The notes: a model not told the origin generated them from the letters alone. Counted from the first letter of the stretch, positions 48,106-62,005 are shown. The stretch: DNA of 64,000 bases from Trogon surrucura (GCA_020746105.1 CM036618.1:106342622-106406621); one strand, 5' to 3'. Made by a program: numbers and translations.

Positions 48106-51034
48106 AGTGCCTCTGACACTCAGCAGCCAGTGGCAGAGCCACTCAAGCCTGCACGACCACCCAGTCCCTTCCCAACCTGGGCATGATAAGACCACCACCG
48201 GCTTGTGCCACCTCTGCCAGGCAGCCACTGAACAGGGCTGCCTCTGAAGCAGCACAAAGGAGTGAGCATGTGGCAGGCCACAGTGTCCTCTAGAGGCAGA
48301 AAAATATCCAATAATTTGGTGGCAGACAGGGACAGAAGGGCACTTAGAAACAGGATGGCTCCACCAGGCCAGGAGGGATTGCTCCAGGCTGCCAGGGGAA
48401 AAGGGTGGAAGACTGCTGCTAAGCATGGGCATAGGAGGAACAAGCAGGCATGAGGTCACATTTGGCTCCTCCACAGGGGACAGTGCTCTCAGCAAAATGG
48501 AAATGGTCAAAATTCACTTGCTCAGATCCAAACCACATAAACAAAATAGCCTCTCAAAGCTCCCAGATGTCAAGCCCGAAATTTGGCAGCTTTGCTGCCT
48601 ATCACACCTCTTCTACTCCTGGATGATGTTTATAGCAATCTGGGTTGCCAAATATAATCAACCTCACGCTGGGTGGGCACACTTGGAAGGAGCCCTGCAT
48701 GCTGAGGTGGCTGCTTGGTCTGGGCTCTTCAGGTCAGGTAAGACAATCTTTGTTAGGATAAGGGGGAAAAAAATATATGCAATTGCTCTGGGAGGTATTG
48801 GTTTGGGCCAGGAGTTGTTTCTGCCGTTTCTAAACATGAGAAGTCCATGATTTTGAGTAGTCCTATGAGGTTTCATACAATTGTGGAAAACGAGGCTCTA
48901 AAGTGCTCTAAAACTTGCTTTCAGCTAGTACCCTTATAAAACCAAGAAAGCCTCCTACATATTTTTCAAAAATAGCTATGCTTAAAAAAAAATTAAAGAG
49001 AGGGGAAAAGTAATTTCCCTGAAATAGGCTTGATACTCTTGCCAAAGGCACTGTTCCTTGAAAGACAGATGCTCATATAGAAGATCCCATCCTTTCTGTC
49101 TGTACCACTGTGGTGTAGCTGCTGGTGAACACCAATCACCACAGGCAACATAGTCAAACAAAATCACTGCACGATGAAGAGTGCACTGAGGAATGGCAGA
49201 AACCAAGTACCTGGAGCAGCACGGAGGTAAGGGGCTGCCAGACCTGCTGGAGCCTGGACCAGTTTCTTGCTGCCCTCTCCTATCACTGCTGGAGCCAGCA
49301 GCCAGCCTAAACTTAAAGCTCTGGGAGTGCTGTTCCAATCAAGACGATTTGGAAATGCTGTCTTCCTGCAGGCATACACTGTTGCAACCAAGGAAATACA
49401 ATGGCATTATATTTGACAAACCAACAATCAAAGGAATAAGAGAAAGACCCACAGATGCACACACTCTAAGACCATTGCCCTGAAGTTCTTGCCTTGTTTT
49501 TCCCTCCTTATCCTGTCTTAGCTGTAGGCAGCTTCTTGTTGCTATTCCCTCAAAATAAATATTGCACAGCGTCCTGGCATCCACTTGTCCCAGGAAAGCT
49601 TCTCTTGGTCAGCCAGCTCATGTGGGTCCATCTTTTGAGCACCAAACCCTATTATTGTGAATATTACTAGATATAAAAGCATTCAGCAACTCCCTTTAGT
49701 CCAAGTGGGAGCACAGCTGTTCCTCCCACCACCCTTTTTGGCTTGGTCTTAGACCAGTCTGGGCAAGTTGCAACATGGAGAGCTGGGGAAGTCAACCACA
49801 ATATAAAGAATTATTTATAAACTGATAATGGCTGCAGAGCTATGGGTACCAACCGGCTCCGCTTCATGGAGGGAACGCTCAAAGTGCCAATAACCTGCCT
49901 GTTCACCATTTAGCAACTGAGAAACCAGATGTCCACAAGAGGACTGAAAGCCTCCGAGATTTATAAACACATACTTAATCTCCGCATCCCAGTCTTGCAG
50001 CCCTATTTGCTAAACCAGCCTGAAAAGTACAATATTTCCCCCAATTCTAGCCTGGGAGAAGGAGAAGCATGAAGAGAATTGAATTTTAGTGAGTTTTTAT
50101 CCAGCTTTGACAAGTGGCCAAGCATGACCATATGTGGCATTGGATGAACTGACGGTAGATGTCCCATGGCAGAAGCTTACCCTCCCACTCCATCCCAGCC
50201 AGCTCCAGTACATCCAGTGGAGTGAGACAACAGCTGTCCCTGCTCAGGGTGTATGATGGAGGCAGGCTGAAGGACCAGGTCTCAGCTCAACACCCTGGCC
50301 ACTGAATATTGCACACATTTTTGAGTAGCAAAGCGTCCTGAGAAGGGATAAATGCACTGTATGTAAATCCTGCCCAGGCAGGGTTTCTAAGCATGAAAAT
50401 ACAAAACAAATCATAAACCAAGGTATTAAGTTCCCCAGAAATCTCCAGTTTTTGCTGCACTGATCAAACCAATCTATCTTTGGTAGAAAATCAGGAAAGT
50501 TTCAAGCCAGCAGACCTAATGCCTTGCTCGAGCAGGGAAGAGCTTTTGTTACCTGCTGTAATAAATGGTCAGAAGCTGCACTGCTGCGGCATGCCCAGCA
50601 GGTGGTAATATTTGTCAAAAGTTTGATCGATACAGCCTATGAACAGAACAATTTTCACCTGAGTGTAACCAAACAATTCCACTATTTGAAATGAATATAT
50701 ATTCGTGGGGTTTTAAGAATAAAAGTATTGGGAAATAACTGTATCCATTTGGTCAGATTTCTGCTCCCCTTTCACAATAATGTGTCTCTGCACAAAGCAG
50801 TAAGCACTGCATACTGAAGCAAAACTCATTGTCATCTTGTTCCTATGTGCTGAAGTCCACAAAAGGTTAAACATTTTTTCCTTAGAGTAAATTAAGATTA
50901 CTGTAGATGGCTTTGTATCTGTCCCTAGCATTGCCAATTTTCAGGGACAGGGGGTAAATATCCACAGCTTCTTTTTCTTAGCCTCCTCTTGTGATTCATC
51001 CGATCTTAGAACATCAGAATAGACTACTATGAAA
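48106..51034. other. Unique DNA without a recognisable gene
   Basis: Overlapping open frames on both strands at 48064-48510 continue out of the CR1 tail into unique DNA and are not convincing. The interval 49100-49600 has similar opposed frames. No transposon or RNA gene recognised. Confidence 0.4.
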
Positions 51035-51056
51035 ATCATAGAACGGCCTAGGGTCC
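51035..51056 (-). mobile_element. Possible minimal CR1 3'-end trace
   Basis: AATCATAGAACGGCCTAGGG resembles the reverse complement of a CR1 terminus (compare CATAGAATGGCCTGGGCTGG near 111), but the similarity stops after about 20 bases. Weak; may be chance. Confidence 0.3.
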
Positions 51057-54000
51057 TCCTGACTTCAGATTTCTGATATTTGTGTTATTGTTCATCCGAA
51101 TTATTTATTACCTGTTCTCTCAAGCACTTGGAACTTGGCAAAAAAACCAATCACTGAAACAATCTCAGTCACTGAAAAATATCTTCCCTGAAGAGCTGCT
51201 GTATTACACAGCAAACAAGGCCTGCTTGAATGCACACGGGAACATGTCTTTCTGATCCCTAAACTATAATTCGAGCAAGCACATTGCTCACGCAGCTGTA
51301 GAGCACTGCTCAGTACAGTAGCAGCATCATCCTGGTCAGTCAGGCTTTGCTCTGGCACAAGTCACCTCCTGAAATACCAAGCAACTTGGGAACCGGTCCA
51401 AACATGAGTGCTTACCTCCTCTCAGATGGTATATGAAGTCCTCCACCTGCTGAGGATCCCGTGCAGAAGAAGATCACTTTCTATTTAGGATAGGTCCTCC
51501 TTGCAATTTTTAAAGAAACGGATGTCACATATCTTTCTCTTCTCAGAAACACATTAGCACATTGCACAGAATAACTCAAGGAACAGGTTATGGTCCAGTG
51601 AGAAAGGCCAAGTATTAGTGCTCCGGAAACCCTAGACTGGCTGTGTTTGGCACATTCAGTGTTGATGTTAACTTCTAACTCTTTCACCTGTCTCAACCAT
51701 AACTGGAGATTTTAATGATTTTTGTTTTAAGAAATTCATTAGTTGCAGATAAAATGGTTTCTCTGGAGGTTTTCTGCCACCCTTCTAGAAGTCTAGTATC
51801 CTTGAAAAAAGTCCAAAAGAAGACTAATGCATTGCTATTTTTTCAGACTTTCTTGTATATCTCTACATCAGTAAATGGAGAGTACAAGTATAAGCACATT
51901 AGAGGTGTTATCTCAACTATTTTGCTGAACTTCTCACAAGTTTTATGTTCCTTTACTCCCTTTCTTGGAGGGCTTGAAAATAACACAGCCCTTTTAATTT
52001 CGACCAAGACGATCCAGTGATTAACAAATACAAGTCCAGATTTCAAGAATAGAGAGGAACATTACTATAAGCTGTCATAACTTACTGCAATTCCCTGCAC
52101 AATACAAGCTAAAAGGTTTCCACATTTAACTTGCCTCAAACTCTGAGGTTCAGTTTCTGTTAGCCAGCTAGAGACGACCACAAGGGTACTCCACTGGCTC
52201 AAATGTGTAGATTCCAGAGTTATTGTTGACAGCTTGGTTTAGTAATGACCATTTCTTCCCTGCCACCCCCCAATATCTGTTCAGCATAGAGAGGAAAAGT
52301 TAACACTTTTTTTGGTGTGAAGTAACTTAATCATTTCCCTTTATAGTACCAGCAGAAGAGAAAAGATGTCCTAATCATAGTCTATAAAATACAGCAGATT
52401 GCCTTGTCTAAGAGACTAGATTGTACTCTGGCTGAAAGCTCAACTCCTGCACTAAAAGTTAAACCTGATAAAGAAGACTCCTGCCCCAAACTCTACAACC
52501 AAGAACAGTTTCTTCAATGAAAAAGAGAAGAGACTAACTCTTTGAACCTCAGCATCCTGAACAGCCTCGAGCAGTGAAACAGAAGAAACCAGCAATCCCC
52601 ATATAGCAACAATCTTCCCCCAGGTGTTTTGTTTAAGACCTGCCTACCTCTATCTTGTGATCCTTATAATAAGATTCAGCTGGCTTCCCTCTCCAAACAG
52701 CTATACTTCTCTACCTTGGGCTTTTCCCCTGATTATACCTATTGTACGTCTTCTTTCCTTCTCATGAGAAGCATGCTCTCATGGCATCTTTCTGATAGCA
52801 CTGCAGGTGTTGGACAGCTTTCTTAGGAACAAAATGACCTCCTAACTCTCCCTCCACTAAAGCTCTACAGAAAGATACAGCTTCCCCGCACTACTCTGTG
52901 TATGTGACTGTGAAGCTGTGTGACTAGTGTGAAAGTCATTGAGTGCTTTCTCTCTGTATTATCTCTGCAACATGCACTGCCTGTCCTTACAAATACACCT
53001 GCAGGAGGAACCTGCTGAGCAACTGGAGGGCTGACCCACCTCCATTCAGTACTCGCAGCCTTTTCTACTCTAGAGAAGCAGGACTTTCACCCTTCTCTGA
53101 AACAAGAATAATTTTCCTTGCAATGGGGTGGGCAACAAAGCCTAGAAGCAGTACTGAAAAGGAGTGCATTAACATCTGATGCAGGGACGCTGTTCAAAAC
53201 CATTTTCTCCCATAGAAGCAGCTCTATCTTGAATAGACTATTTAAATATCTACCAGATCAGAAGGACATGGCAAGCATAAACTGTGTACTCATGACATGT
53301 AGGGCTAAGGAACTCCTGGGATAGACCATGTGGAGTGAAGACAGGTCAAATGTCTCTGAGATGGCTGTCTCGTTGAACACCAGTACTCCTGTTCTCTCTC
53401 TTAACTTGCGTCCACCAGCTGGAAGGAGATAGATGAACTGAAAATTGGCCTTTCAAATGAGTCTGAGCCTCATCTTGTGGCTCTCTGAGCTAGCCAGTCA
53501 TTCCTCCTCTGATTTTGGAGATCAGTCTCTGAGACCTCAACACTTCTAATGCTCGCACAGAATCTATGATCTAGACAGATGGATTTAGGGGAGGCAGGGA
53601 TAACTTTGGGCTCTCCAAATGTGAGGATTATGACTGTTCAGAAAGGAGCCTTCAGCCTCATGATCAGGAATCCCAGGAGAGGGATGCTGACCCAAGGGTG
53701 AAGATCCTCCAAGGGAAGAGATGTGGCACAGGAGGCTTTGGAAGAGACCCAGCAATCCTGCCTGCTGGTAGGGGAGGGAGCAAAATCCCGCTTACAACAA
53801 GATGTTCATCTTTTGCAGAGGAAGGTGATGACAGCTGCGATGAGGGAAGGAGGAAAAAATTCAGAGCAGCACCCTGTGTGGGAAAAGATTGCTCCCCTGC
53901 CTGCCTCAGCTAGCTTGAACTAGGAGACAGCCAAACAGGTCACTGGCTTCAGCCAGCCTGCAGCGTGACAAGGGCTCACAGCCCACATGCCAGTGTCTCT

Positions 54001-57000
54001 TGGCAATTTCCAGTTTCCATCTATATTCTGTGCTGGTTCTAGGGATATAAAGCAGCTCTTTCCTGGGACAGGTGGGGCAGAGGATACAGAAAGATGTGGG
54101 GAAGGCAATGGCTGCATCTGCCTCCTACCTCTGGGCCAGGGCTGAGCATCTTCAAGAATCACATGAGTGGGATGTTGCTGCACCTCCTTGGTTCAATAGC
54201 TACCTCTACAGAGTGTCCTTGCCTCCAATGTTAAACCCCTCCTCTTCCAGATGCTTTCAAGCCTTCTTGCCCATCCCATCTTGTTTCAGGGAAGAAAAGA
54301 AAAATGTAACAGAGGGAGATACTAACAAACTAATATGTCATTGCTGGTTTTTTAAGTTTTACTCATCTGGCAATAAATCTATGCCGTGCCTGTTCGTTTA
54401 ATTAGCTGTCTCTCAGGCAGGAAAATCAGGGCTGCAAAGTACTGATATGGTGCTAAATAATTTCCTGGGAACAAGTGCTTGGAGTTGGACCAGGACCTTT
54501 CTCATTGCTATTAGCAGATCCCTGCAAGGCACGGCGAAAAAGCAGGGCTGGGCAGGGGTGGGAGCCACAGCAGTGGGACCCCATGCTGAGGGATGTGGGG
54601 AGAGGCTGCCATGAGCATGCAGCACACGAGGTGGCTTAGCCTTCCCTTCTCGTGCTGGCAGTGATGCCTGTGGGGAAATGAGGCAAAATGGGGCAAATTA
54701 GGCCCACAAAACATGAGGGGCATCCAAGAGTAAGTAAATGACTACCTGGTTGCTTTGTTTCCCTGCCCTCCCAGGTCATAAAGAGAAGGAAGGCCTTGGC
54801 CACTTATGACCCAGCACTGATGTGAGACCCCATGGGTGGCTGTAATTTGTCCCTATACACATGCAAAGAGCAAACCATACATCTTCCTTCAATTTAAGGA
54901 GAGAGAAGAAGAAAGACTACACCATACACACTTACTTTGGAGAGAGAGACGCCAGACAACGTGATTCTGTCTTATTTTTTGCAATGAACATGCAACACCA
55001 GATGACATTTGCTTTTCAGCTAAGTGGGTGGCTTTTACCGTATTGTGAACAGTACACAGGAAAGGGTCTGGCCACACACAGGGAGACACTGAACTTGAGG
55101 TAAAGCCTTAGAGCAAAGTGCAACGCAGCAGCAGGAGCGGCCCAATAAGCAGACCTTTCACTGTGAGGTGTCAGAAGTGATCAGGCTGTGTATCAAAAGG
55201 TTAGGTGTTTCATCATGTGAGAAAATAGCCCACAATGAAGTCAGGAGTAAATCTGTTGTAGCTGGGTGGGCTTAATGGCTCCTTACAACTGAATTGTGTA
55301 TTCACAACTTTTTGGAAACTGGAACAACTTGAGCTGCTGTGGGTTAACCCATTCACACATCTGTGGCCTCAGACTTATGCAAACACCTAGTTTTATTTCC
55401 GGAGCAATTACAGGACACAAATGTGAAACGCTTCTCAGGAGAGAGCCAGCCCAGTTTCTCAGCTCCCAAAGCTCAGAGCACTTTAATTGAGCATGGGAGA
55501 TTTCAAGTGCATACCTATACCAGAGCTTTACATCCTGGGATGTTATCCAGTCTCCGCAGACAACTCCTATTTTGCTCTTTTAGACCACTTTTCCTCCGAG
55601 CACTTTTCAGGATTCCCTGCAAGAGTGCAGCAAGTGGGAACATACTGTCCCCCACCTCAGGAAGACACCCTGAGATATGCACCAGTGGTGCCTGCAGGGC
55701 TAGTGACCAGGCTTCTGAGGGGCTGCCTGCAGCCTGAATCCATGTTATGAATTTCCCCGGTTTCTTTGGAAAGGAGCCAAGATGTGGAGGCAGGGAGGAG
55801 GGTGTGAGATGCTTCCAGAAGTCCCCTATTGCTGGCTGCCAAAGAGCCCAACTGTGGGACACGCTAAGGAGGTCACAGAACCTACAGCCAGGCTGTAGGT
55901 GTGGGGTCAGTACAGCTGCAAAGACATCATGGGACACATCTGCCCCACAGCAATGACACAGGCAGAGGAACCTGCTCTGAGCTGTGATCGTTCAACAGCG
56001 CTGTCCCACCAGCCGTCATAACACGTCCCGTCTGAGGCTGAATCAGGTGAGCTGACGCACAGCTCCATCATCATACTGTACCTACCTGTTACTGTGTTAT
56101 CTAGTCATGGGATTTATTTCTGGGTGTGAGTGATTGCCCCTTTGGTTTATTGCTACTCAGAAATTTGTTCTTGCATGTTTGTACAATGCAGATAAACTTT
56201 TTTAATTGAAGCTTCCTCATCTTCTAGGCTAACGCTGTTGACAGACAGCTTCTCTCTTGGCATGTGCCAGGTGGCGAGTTTAAATGTTTTGCAACAGACA
56301 GTGAAAAACTGCACAAGGAAGCCCCCAGCCAGGAAAGGAGGTACCTACTCAGCCTGAAAACCACACTGTTCCCCACTTTGATTACTCATCCAATGCATGA
56401 TTTTTTTTTTTCAAACCCATGTAGCAAGACCCACAGGCATGGTTAATAATCAGAACCAAGTTCTACTTCTTGAAATAAAATAAGTTAGAGGGAGACACCA
56501 TTTCCACTTTGCATCAAACACCTTGGCTCATCTTGACTTTCTAGTTATATTGTTCTCCAGAATTCAAGCCAAGAAGGAATCTCACAGTATCCAAAATTAA
56601 GATTAAATTTAAAAATCACAGGAGCTGGCCAAGTTAACCCCAGCAGAGCCTGCAGATGTGTACACAGCCTGTGTAAATTTTAATTCCACTGTTACCCATG
56701 GGATGGTCATTCTTTACAGCTCATTTAAAATTTCACACAGGATGATGCCCTCAATAAACACTGCAGTTTTCTTTGCAGGAGGTGGAAGATGATTCACAGT
56801 ACTTGCTGTCTGTAAATGTGGTCAGCATCAGGGTACACATACTAGTGTATAACGGATGAATCAGAATTAATAGACAAAAGGGTGATCAAAGGCTGTGTTA
56901 GGGCCAAATTTTTGTGTGTTCACACACCCCAGGTAATACTGCAGACAGGAATGAACTGCGCCAACAAAACGTTTCTACTTAAAACCCACCTCCCTAAAAG

Positions 57001-57424
57001 CAGGGGGAAATGCCAAGGCTTTTCTGTGGTCATCCATTTTCAAAGGTGAATAAGCCCACAGGCTTATGACATGACTGCCCTTGCTGATCAGCCTCTGCAT
57101 ACTAAGTCTCGTTTTCTTTAATGAAAATAAAGATCATCGTGATTCTGTTTTGCAGCTGTGCTGACTCAGGGATCCAGCAGCATTCACATAGGTACTGAAA
57201 TCTCTGCATGTCTATCACAGCCATCAGGCTCTTGGAGCTATGCATTTGTTTTATGAACCTGGCTAATTTCATACCTTTTGGAGCCTGTGACTTTTATAAA
57301 GCAGATGCACCAAACAGGGTGTCAAGAAGAACTGTAAGAGGCAAATGTCACCCTTTTTCCCAGTCTGATATGTGCCTCTTGGCCACGCAGCTCAGAGTTC
57401 CTCCTGGCATGATTCCAGCAAGTA
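51057..57424. other. Unique DNA without a recognisable gene
   Basis: About 6.4 kb of non-repetitive DNA. Open frames up to 140 codons (55515-55937 minus) overlap comparable frames on the other strand and lack family features. The segment 53580-54260 is purine-rich and GC-richer, with splice-like dinucleotides but no coherent exon. A T-MARE-like site lies at 57159-57171. Confidence 0.4.
57159..57171. promoter_or_regulatory. T-MARE-like site
   Basis: TGCTGACTCAGGG matches 11 of 13 bases of the Maf recognition element TGCTGACTCAGCA and contains an AP-1 core TGACTCA. A single site in unique DNA; function is unproven. Confidence 0.25.
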
Positions 57425-57478
57425 TTGGACTAGATGACCTTTAAAGGCCCCTTCCAGCACAAAACTATTCTATGATTC
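57425..57478 (+). mobile_element. CR1 LINE 3'-terminal fragment
   Basis: Only the last 54 bases of a CR1 copy: TTGGACTAGATGACCTTTAA, then aggccccttccagcac, then ACTATTCTATGATTC. The match to the CR1 UTR end is close, so this is an extremely short (5'-truncated) insertion rather than a decayed long one. Confidence 0.85.
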
Positions 57479-57689
57479 ACAAATTGATCGGTTCGGTGTC
57501 TCACAGTGCCCCAGCCCCAGGTCTGGCAGCTAGAGCTCACTGGCTTTTCACCCTGCTGCTTCACCAGTAAATCATTTGTGACCCCTCTCTCTTTACATCT
57601 CATGTTTTTCAAATACAGCAACGTATCCCATGCCTAATAAACACTGGGAAATGTATTTGTGTGCTTTGCAGAAACAGCTGAATTTGTTT

Positions 57690-57970
57690 ATACAGCTGAG
57701 CCGATGTGTGAAGATTAGGAATTGAATTATTCACTGCATGTCTCGGACCTTGATGACTAAACTGGGATTTGCTGCTTATTCTTCCAGGGAGGAGGAGGAG
57801 GAGTGGAGGCTGAGGAGGGGGGGAAAGTCTAACAGAATGAGGCCGCACTGTGTCCCTCTGCTCCACTGCTGGGAGTATTGTGGATGCTATAATTACCCAC
57901 CTATAGCAAGCAGAAGCCAGGCAGTGCCACGGCAATCACAGCCTCACAAACCCTGTTATTAAATAGTCAC
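57690..57970. promoter_or_regulatory. Candidate conserved non-coding element with G-rich core
   Basis: Homeodomain-like motifs (GGAATTGAATTATTCACTGC, GCTATAATTACCC, TGTTATTAAATAG) flank a GGA-repeat core at 57788-57825. Non-coding; a 74-codon frame across it has no family features. Texture-based inference only. Confidence 0.25.
57788..57825. repeat. (GGA)n / G-rich tract
   Basis: Four or five GGA units, then GTGGAGGC, then GAGGAGGGGGGG on the plus strand. Consecutive GG/GGG runs could form a G-quadruplex on this strand. Confidence 0.6.
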
Positions 57971-60900
57971 GCATGGTGCTACTCCACTAGCATCTCTCAG
58001 GATTTGTGTACCTTTTTTAATAAAAAGAAACAAAAACTCCCAGGCAATTTTCACAAGATCTGAACATGTCTGCATTAAACATCAGCCTGGAGCCTCCGTA
58101 TTAAAAAAAAAAATAAACACTTTTATGCTATTGGCAAGATGTTGTGAAGGAAAAGGCACAGGCTGCACGATGTGCTATGGTGGTCTGTGCTCCCCACAGT
58201 GACTTTGGGGTCCAGGCAGAGACATCTTTACGGAGCTCACTTGAGAAGCGAAAAGATTAGGGACCTTTAAAAAACTGATTTCTGTAGAACATCTCAAGCT
58301 GAATATGTGAAGATGGAAGTGTCTATGTCATCCTAATGCCCTCTGGATGCTTTTGCATCTTAAACAGATGAATCCTTGAAGAGGTGTCACTTGGTAGTTA
58401 AACTAAGTACAACCATTTTCCCACTCCTACTCTATTTCACCCCGCTATTCAGAGTAAAACGGTCAGACTGCCAGTAGTGTAAGAGGAACAAACAAAAATC
58501 TGACAACATGTCGGTACTTGCTCACTGTATGGAGAACCTGAGAACATTTTGTTCTGTCTCTGCAAGCTTGCTGTATACCCTTCAGTTTCTCCATCTTTTT
58601 ATAAGCAATTGATCAATGGATGGAATGGGTTAATGTATTCTCTTTAGCTGAAAGGCAAAGAGCCTGGAGATATGTGCACTTAATTGTCTAACTTAGAGGT
58701 GGAGCAGTCCTTCAGCATTTGAATGAAGCAATTGACCTGGGAGAATTAAAAAAAAACCCACAACACAACACAAGGCAGTAGGAAGTCTCAGCCACTAGAT
58801 ATTAATTTTTAATATATTCCCCCCACCCATTCCCCCCAGAGTGGGATTCAAAGAAACTATGTGAAAGAAAAGAAAATTAAGAAAAAATTACGAGGGTAAA
58901 AGAGAACCTGAGAAACACCTCAGGAGACTCAGAAAAGGACCAGGGCAGTTGATGCCATGACTGAGGGCTGATATATCAACGTTTTACAGAAGTCCTTTCC
59001 TCTTTCCAGAGCTTTGTTTCTGCCACCAGGCGACTACTCACTGTAGCATTCCTTAGGAAAGCTGAGGTGCCTTGCCATGGTCCACATCAGTGGCTGGGCT
59101 GTCCCTGAGGCTTGTCCTCCACCACTGCAAGGCTGCAGGTCCCCGAGGGCACAGCAACTGCCCTGTACCCCTCTTATTCCAAGGCTATACTAGAGGCTTC
59201 TTTCCGAGGTTATCTCAGGGGAAAACCTCCCTGTGGCCAAAAATTCATAATACACTGCATGTATAAAAATACACACCCACCAGCATAGGAATCAGAGAAA
59301 CTATGTGAATAAAAGTGGGCAAGAAAGGAGGACTGAGGAAGCAGAGACACCAAATGTATTTTCTTAGCTAAAGTAGAACAGTCAGGAAAGCATTTGTTTT
59401 CTTGCAGCATTACCACAGTAAAAAGTTTCACAAGTCCTCACTACACCGGTGCTAATTTCGGAGAGATGGATTGGGGCAAATGGGAAAACAGATACATTAA
59501 AGAAGCCTGTTTGATTCTGGGCTGCTTCCAGCAAGTCCCTGCAACATACTGTGAGAACACCATTAGAAAATTTTACTCCTTCCCTTCTACAAGATTAAAG
59601 ATATTCCTTTCTTGACCTGGCGCAAACATTAGTAATTCCAACCCCAAGCCATTTCATTTATTGATAAAATAAATAAAGCTGTCCATTTTGTGTTTTTTTC
59701 TATATATAGTGAGCATAAACCAGTCTGGATGTTCAAAGCAGTAAATGCAGCAGACCTTATAGGTCTACCTTCATTAAGACAAACACAGTATCTCTGTCTG
59801 CCCAGGTTGCTTGGAGTGTGTAATTCTGCATTTCAATATATCTTGAAAGTTTAATGACTGTGAGAAAAAGACATCCTCTGTGTTACTTGCTAGGACTTGT
59901 ATCACAGTAATCCCTATTTAAAGTTTACATTAGGGCAAGCAAGTAGCATTGCTGGTCTCCTAAGAAGCATTAGCACCTTCTGTGTCAGCACATGTCCTGT
60001 AACTGGTAGGATCCTTAGGGTCATTTTGTACCCCGTGCTTAATTCATGTACAAAGTTGGGAGAGGCAGAAGTTAACTAGACCTTTTTCTCCCCTCTTCCC
60101 TTTCCTAACTTTCATTTGATGCTTGAGTCCATTTGGCAAGTTACAATGATGAAATAGTCACCATCTATTGGGAAGCAGTTCAGCGTTGCCTCCTGAGACA
60201 GACACATATAACATTTTGTGTGTCCCATCCATCTCACAACATCCTGGCAGGACATGCTATGGAGAGAGAAAGCTTTATAAGACTCAAGTCCCACATCACC
60301 AATGCAGTCAGTCAGCAACTCTGACTTCTCTCATTTTTTTTTTTTAATCTTTTGCCAGACCTTCTCTGTTTTGCAGCTTGCAGGGTGACCTGGAGATTCC
60401 CCCAAGGCAGAAGACAAGACCTTATACTCCTGCTTCATCACTTCCCTGGGTGAACTCTACAGCCGTTTGGGGCTCCGTGTGTCACACTAACACACATGCT
60501 GCTGCAAACAAGCTGGAGTGGCATGAAGGGAAGGTTAAAAGAAAAGTGAAGATGAGCTGGAAGGGGATGCCTCAGTTATCAGGCCCAGCTGAGGGGAGAT
60601 TCATGGCATCACTGGTCCCTGCTGAGCTCTCTGCCATTGACAGTTCCCCTTTAGATCCCACAGCAGTACCCAGTGCCCATTTTGGTTTGGGATGTACTGA
60701 CTTATTCCAGAGATCATGCAAAGGATTTCCAGAGTATTCACCACACAAGCACAATCCAGCCTGCACAATTAAACTCCGTATTTCCTACAAAAATCTTTTT
60801 CTTTTCCTTCATATACAGCTGCTAAGCCCTGCTGCAAGACGTGATATAAGTTGTTTGCTAAATGGTGCTGTCTTTTTTCCTTAAGGAAGAGAAGTAAAAA

Positions 60901-61575
60901 GCATTTTTGTGTAAAAGGCACAAATTAACAAATTTTCCCATTTTTTTTCACTAACGGTACGTTACTGAGGAAGAGTCTTCAGAAGCAGCTACCACTCATA
61001 GCAATCCCCAAATCACGCTCCAATTCCCCAGTGGATGCAATACCTGCCCTCTGATAATATACACTTTCAGATATACTAGGAATGCCTTATAAGCAGCCTT
61101 GAACAATGAGGCATGTTTGTATGATTCGTTCTTTTGTGCTTTTCATCGACTTTCTCCCCCATGCATCCATCAATAGTTACATCACTCTCCATCCCTCGGG
61201 CAGTGCGTACCTCCCAGGCTAATGCCATTAAATATAAAGCACATCTTGAGTTAAACGTTAGCTTCACACTAACTAGGGCTTGCTTTCCGACTGAATAATC
61301 AACTTTAAAGGAGATGGTTTTCTATAGCTCAGATGAGAAAGCTGCAAAGGAACTGCTTAGCAATCCTCTTGAAAGAAAGCATTCAGTGTTGGAAACTAAA
61401 TTCTATTTTATCTATTTAGACTTGTCACTAGTAATTACTCAAAAGCTCTGTCAGCTTTTAGCTTTAATGATGTAATAACTGCTACAAGCCTTTCAGAAAG
61501 GGGGTGCAGGTCATAACAAAATCAAAAAGTTATTTTACTGTGAGCACATATTTCCATAAAACCAGTGCAGGACTG
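57971..61575. other. Unique DNA without a recognisable gene
   Basis: A 168-codon plus-strand frame at 60378-60884 is the longest and has no recognisable domain. A C-rich/AT-rich boundary lies near 58800-58840 and a T run near 60335. Two similar 20-bp phrases (AAGAAACTATGTGAAAGAAA near 58851 and AGAGAAACTATGTGAATAAA near 59294) are 440 bp apart and may be coincidental. Confidence 0.4.
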
Positions 61576-62005
61576 AATCACAGAATCACAGAATGTTAGA
61601 GGTTGGAAGGGACCTTAAAGATCATCTAGTCCAACCCCCCTGCCGGAGCAGGATCACCTACAGTAGAGCGCACAGGAACGCGTCCAGGCGGATTTTGAAT
61701 GTCTCAAGAGAAGGAGATTCCACAACCTCCCTGGGCAGCCTGTTCCAGTGCTCGGTCACCCTCACAGTAAAAAAGTTTTTCCTCATATTTTTATGGAACC
61801 TCCTGTGTTCCAGCTTCCACCCACTGCCCCTTGTCTTGTCAGTGGACGCCGCTAAAAAGAGCCTGGTTCCATCTTCCTGACATTCCCCCTTGACATATTT
61901 ATAAACATTAATGAGGTCACCCCTCAGCCTCCTCTTCTCCAAGCTAAAGAGATCCAGCTCCGTCAGCCTTTCCTCATAAGGGAGCCCAAGAAATATCTTA
62001 ATGTG
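61576..62005 (-). mobile_element. CR1 LINE 3' tail (ATTCTGTG type)
   Basis: A CR1 copy of about 430 bp on the minus strand. On the plus strand it begins with the reversed octamers AATCACAGAATCACAGAATG and the UTR phrase GGTTGGAAGGGACCTTAAAG, and runs into the ORF2 C-terminal region. The upstream end lies near 62005. The coding part is uninterrupted and the UTR is close to the usual consensus form, so this insertion is relatively young among those in the window. Confidence 0.95.
61658..62000 (-). pseudogene. CR1 ORF2 C-terminal fragment, frame intact
   Basis: A continuous minus-strand frame reads [20 protein letters not shown] near its start and ends with [20 protein letters not shown] followed by the normal ORF2 stop at 61658-61660. 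The segment is only the region after the RT domain, so it has no enzymatic part. It is a truncated fossil without damage in what remains. Confidence 0.93.

Noticed and set aside
53640..53930. Purine-rich stretch with GT/AG-like dinucleotides, considered as an exon pair
   Set aside because: No coherent reading frame across the putative junction, and the sites are weak.
58851..59313. Two similar GAAACTATGTGAA phrases considered as a direct repeat flanking an insertion
   Set aside because: Similarity covers about 20 bases only, and the sequence between them shows no element structure.
60378..60884. Open frame of 168 codons, plus strand
   Set aside because: No recognisable motif; composition changes abruptly along it, as in non-coding DNA.
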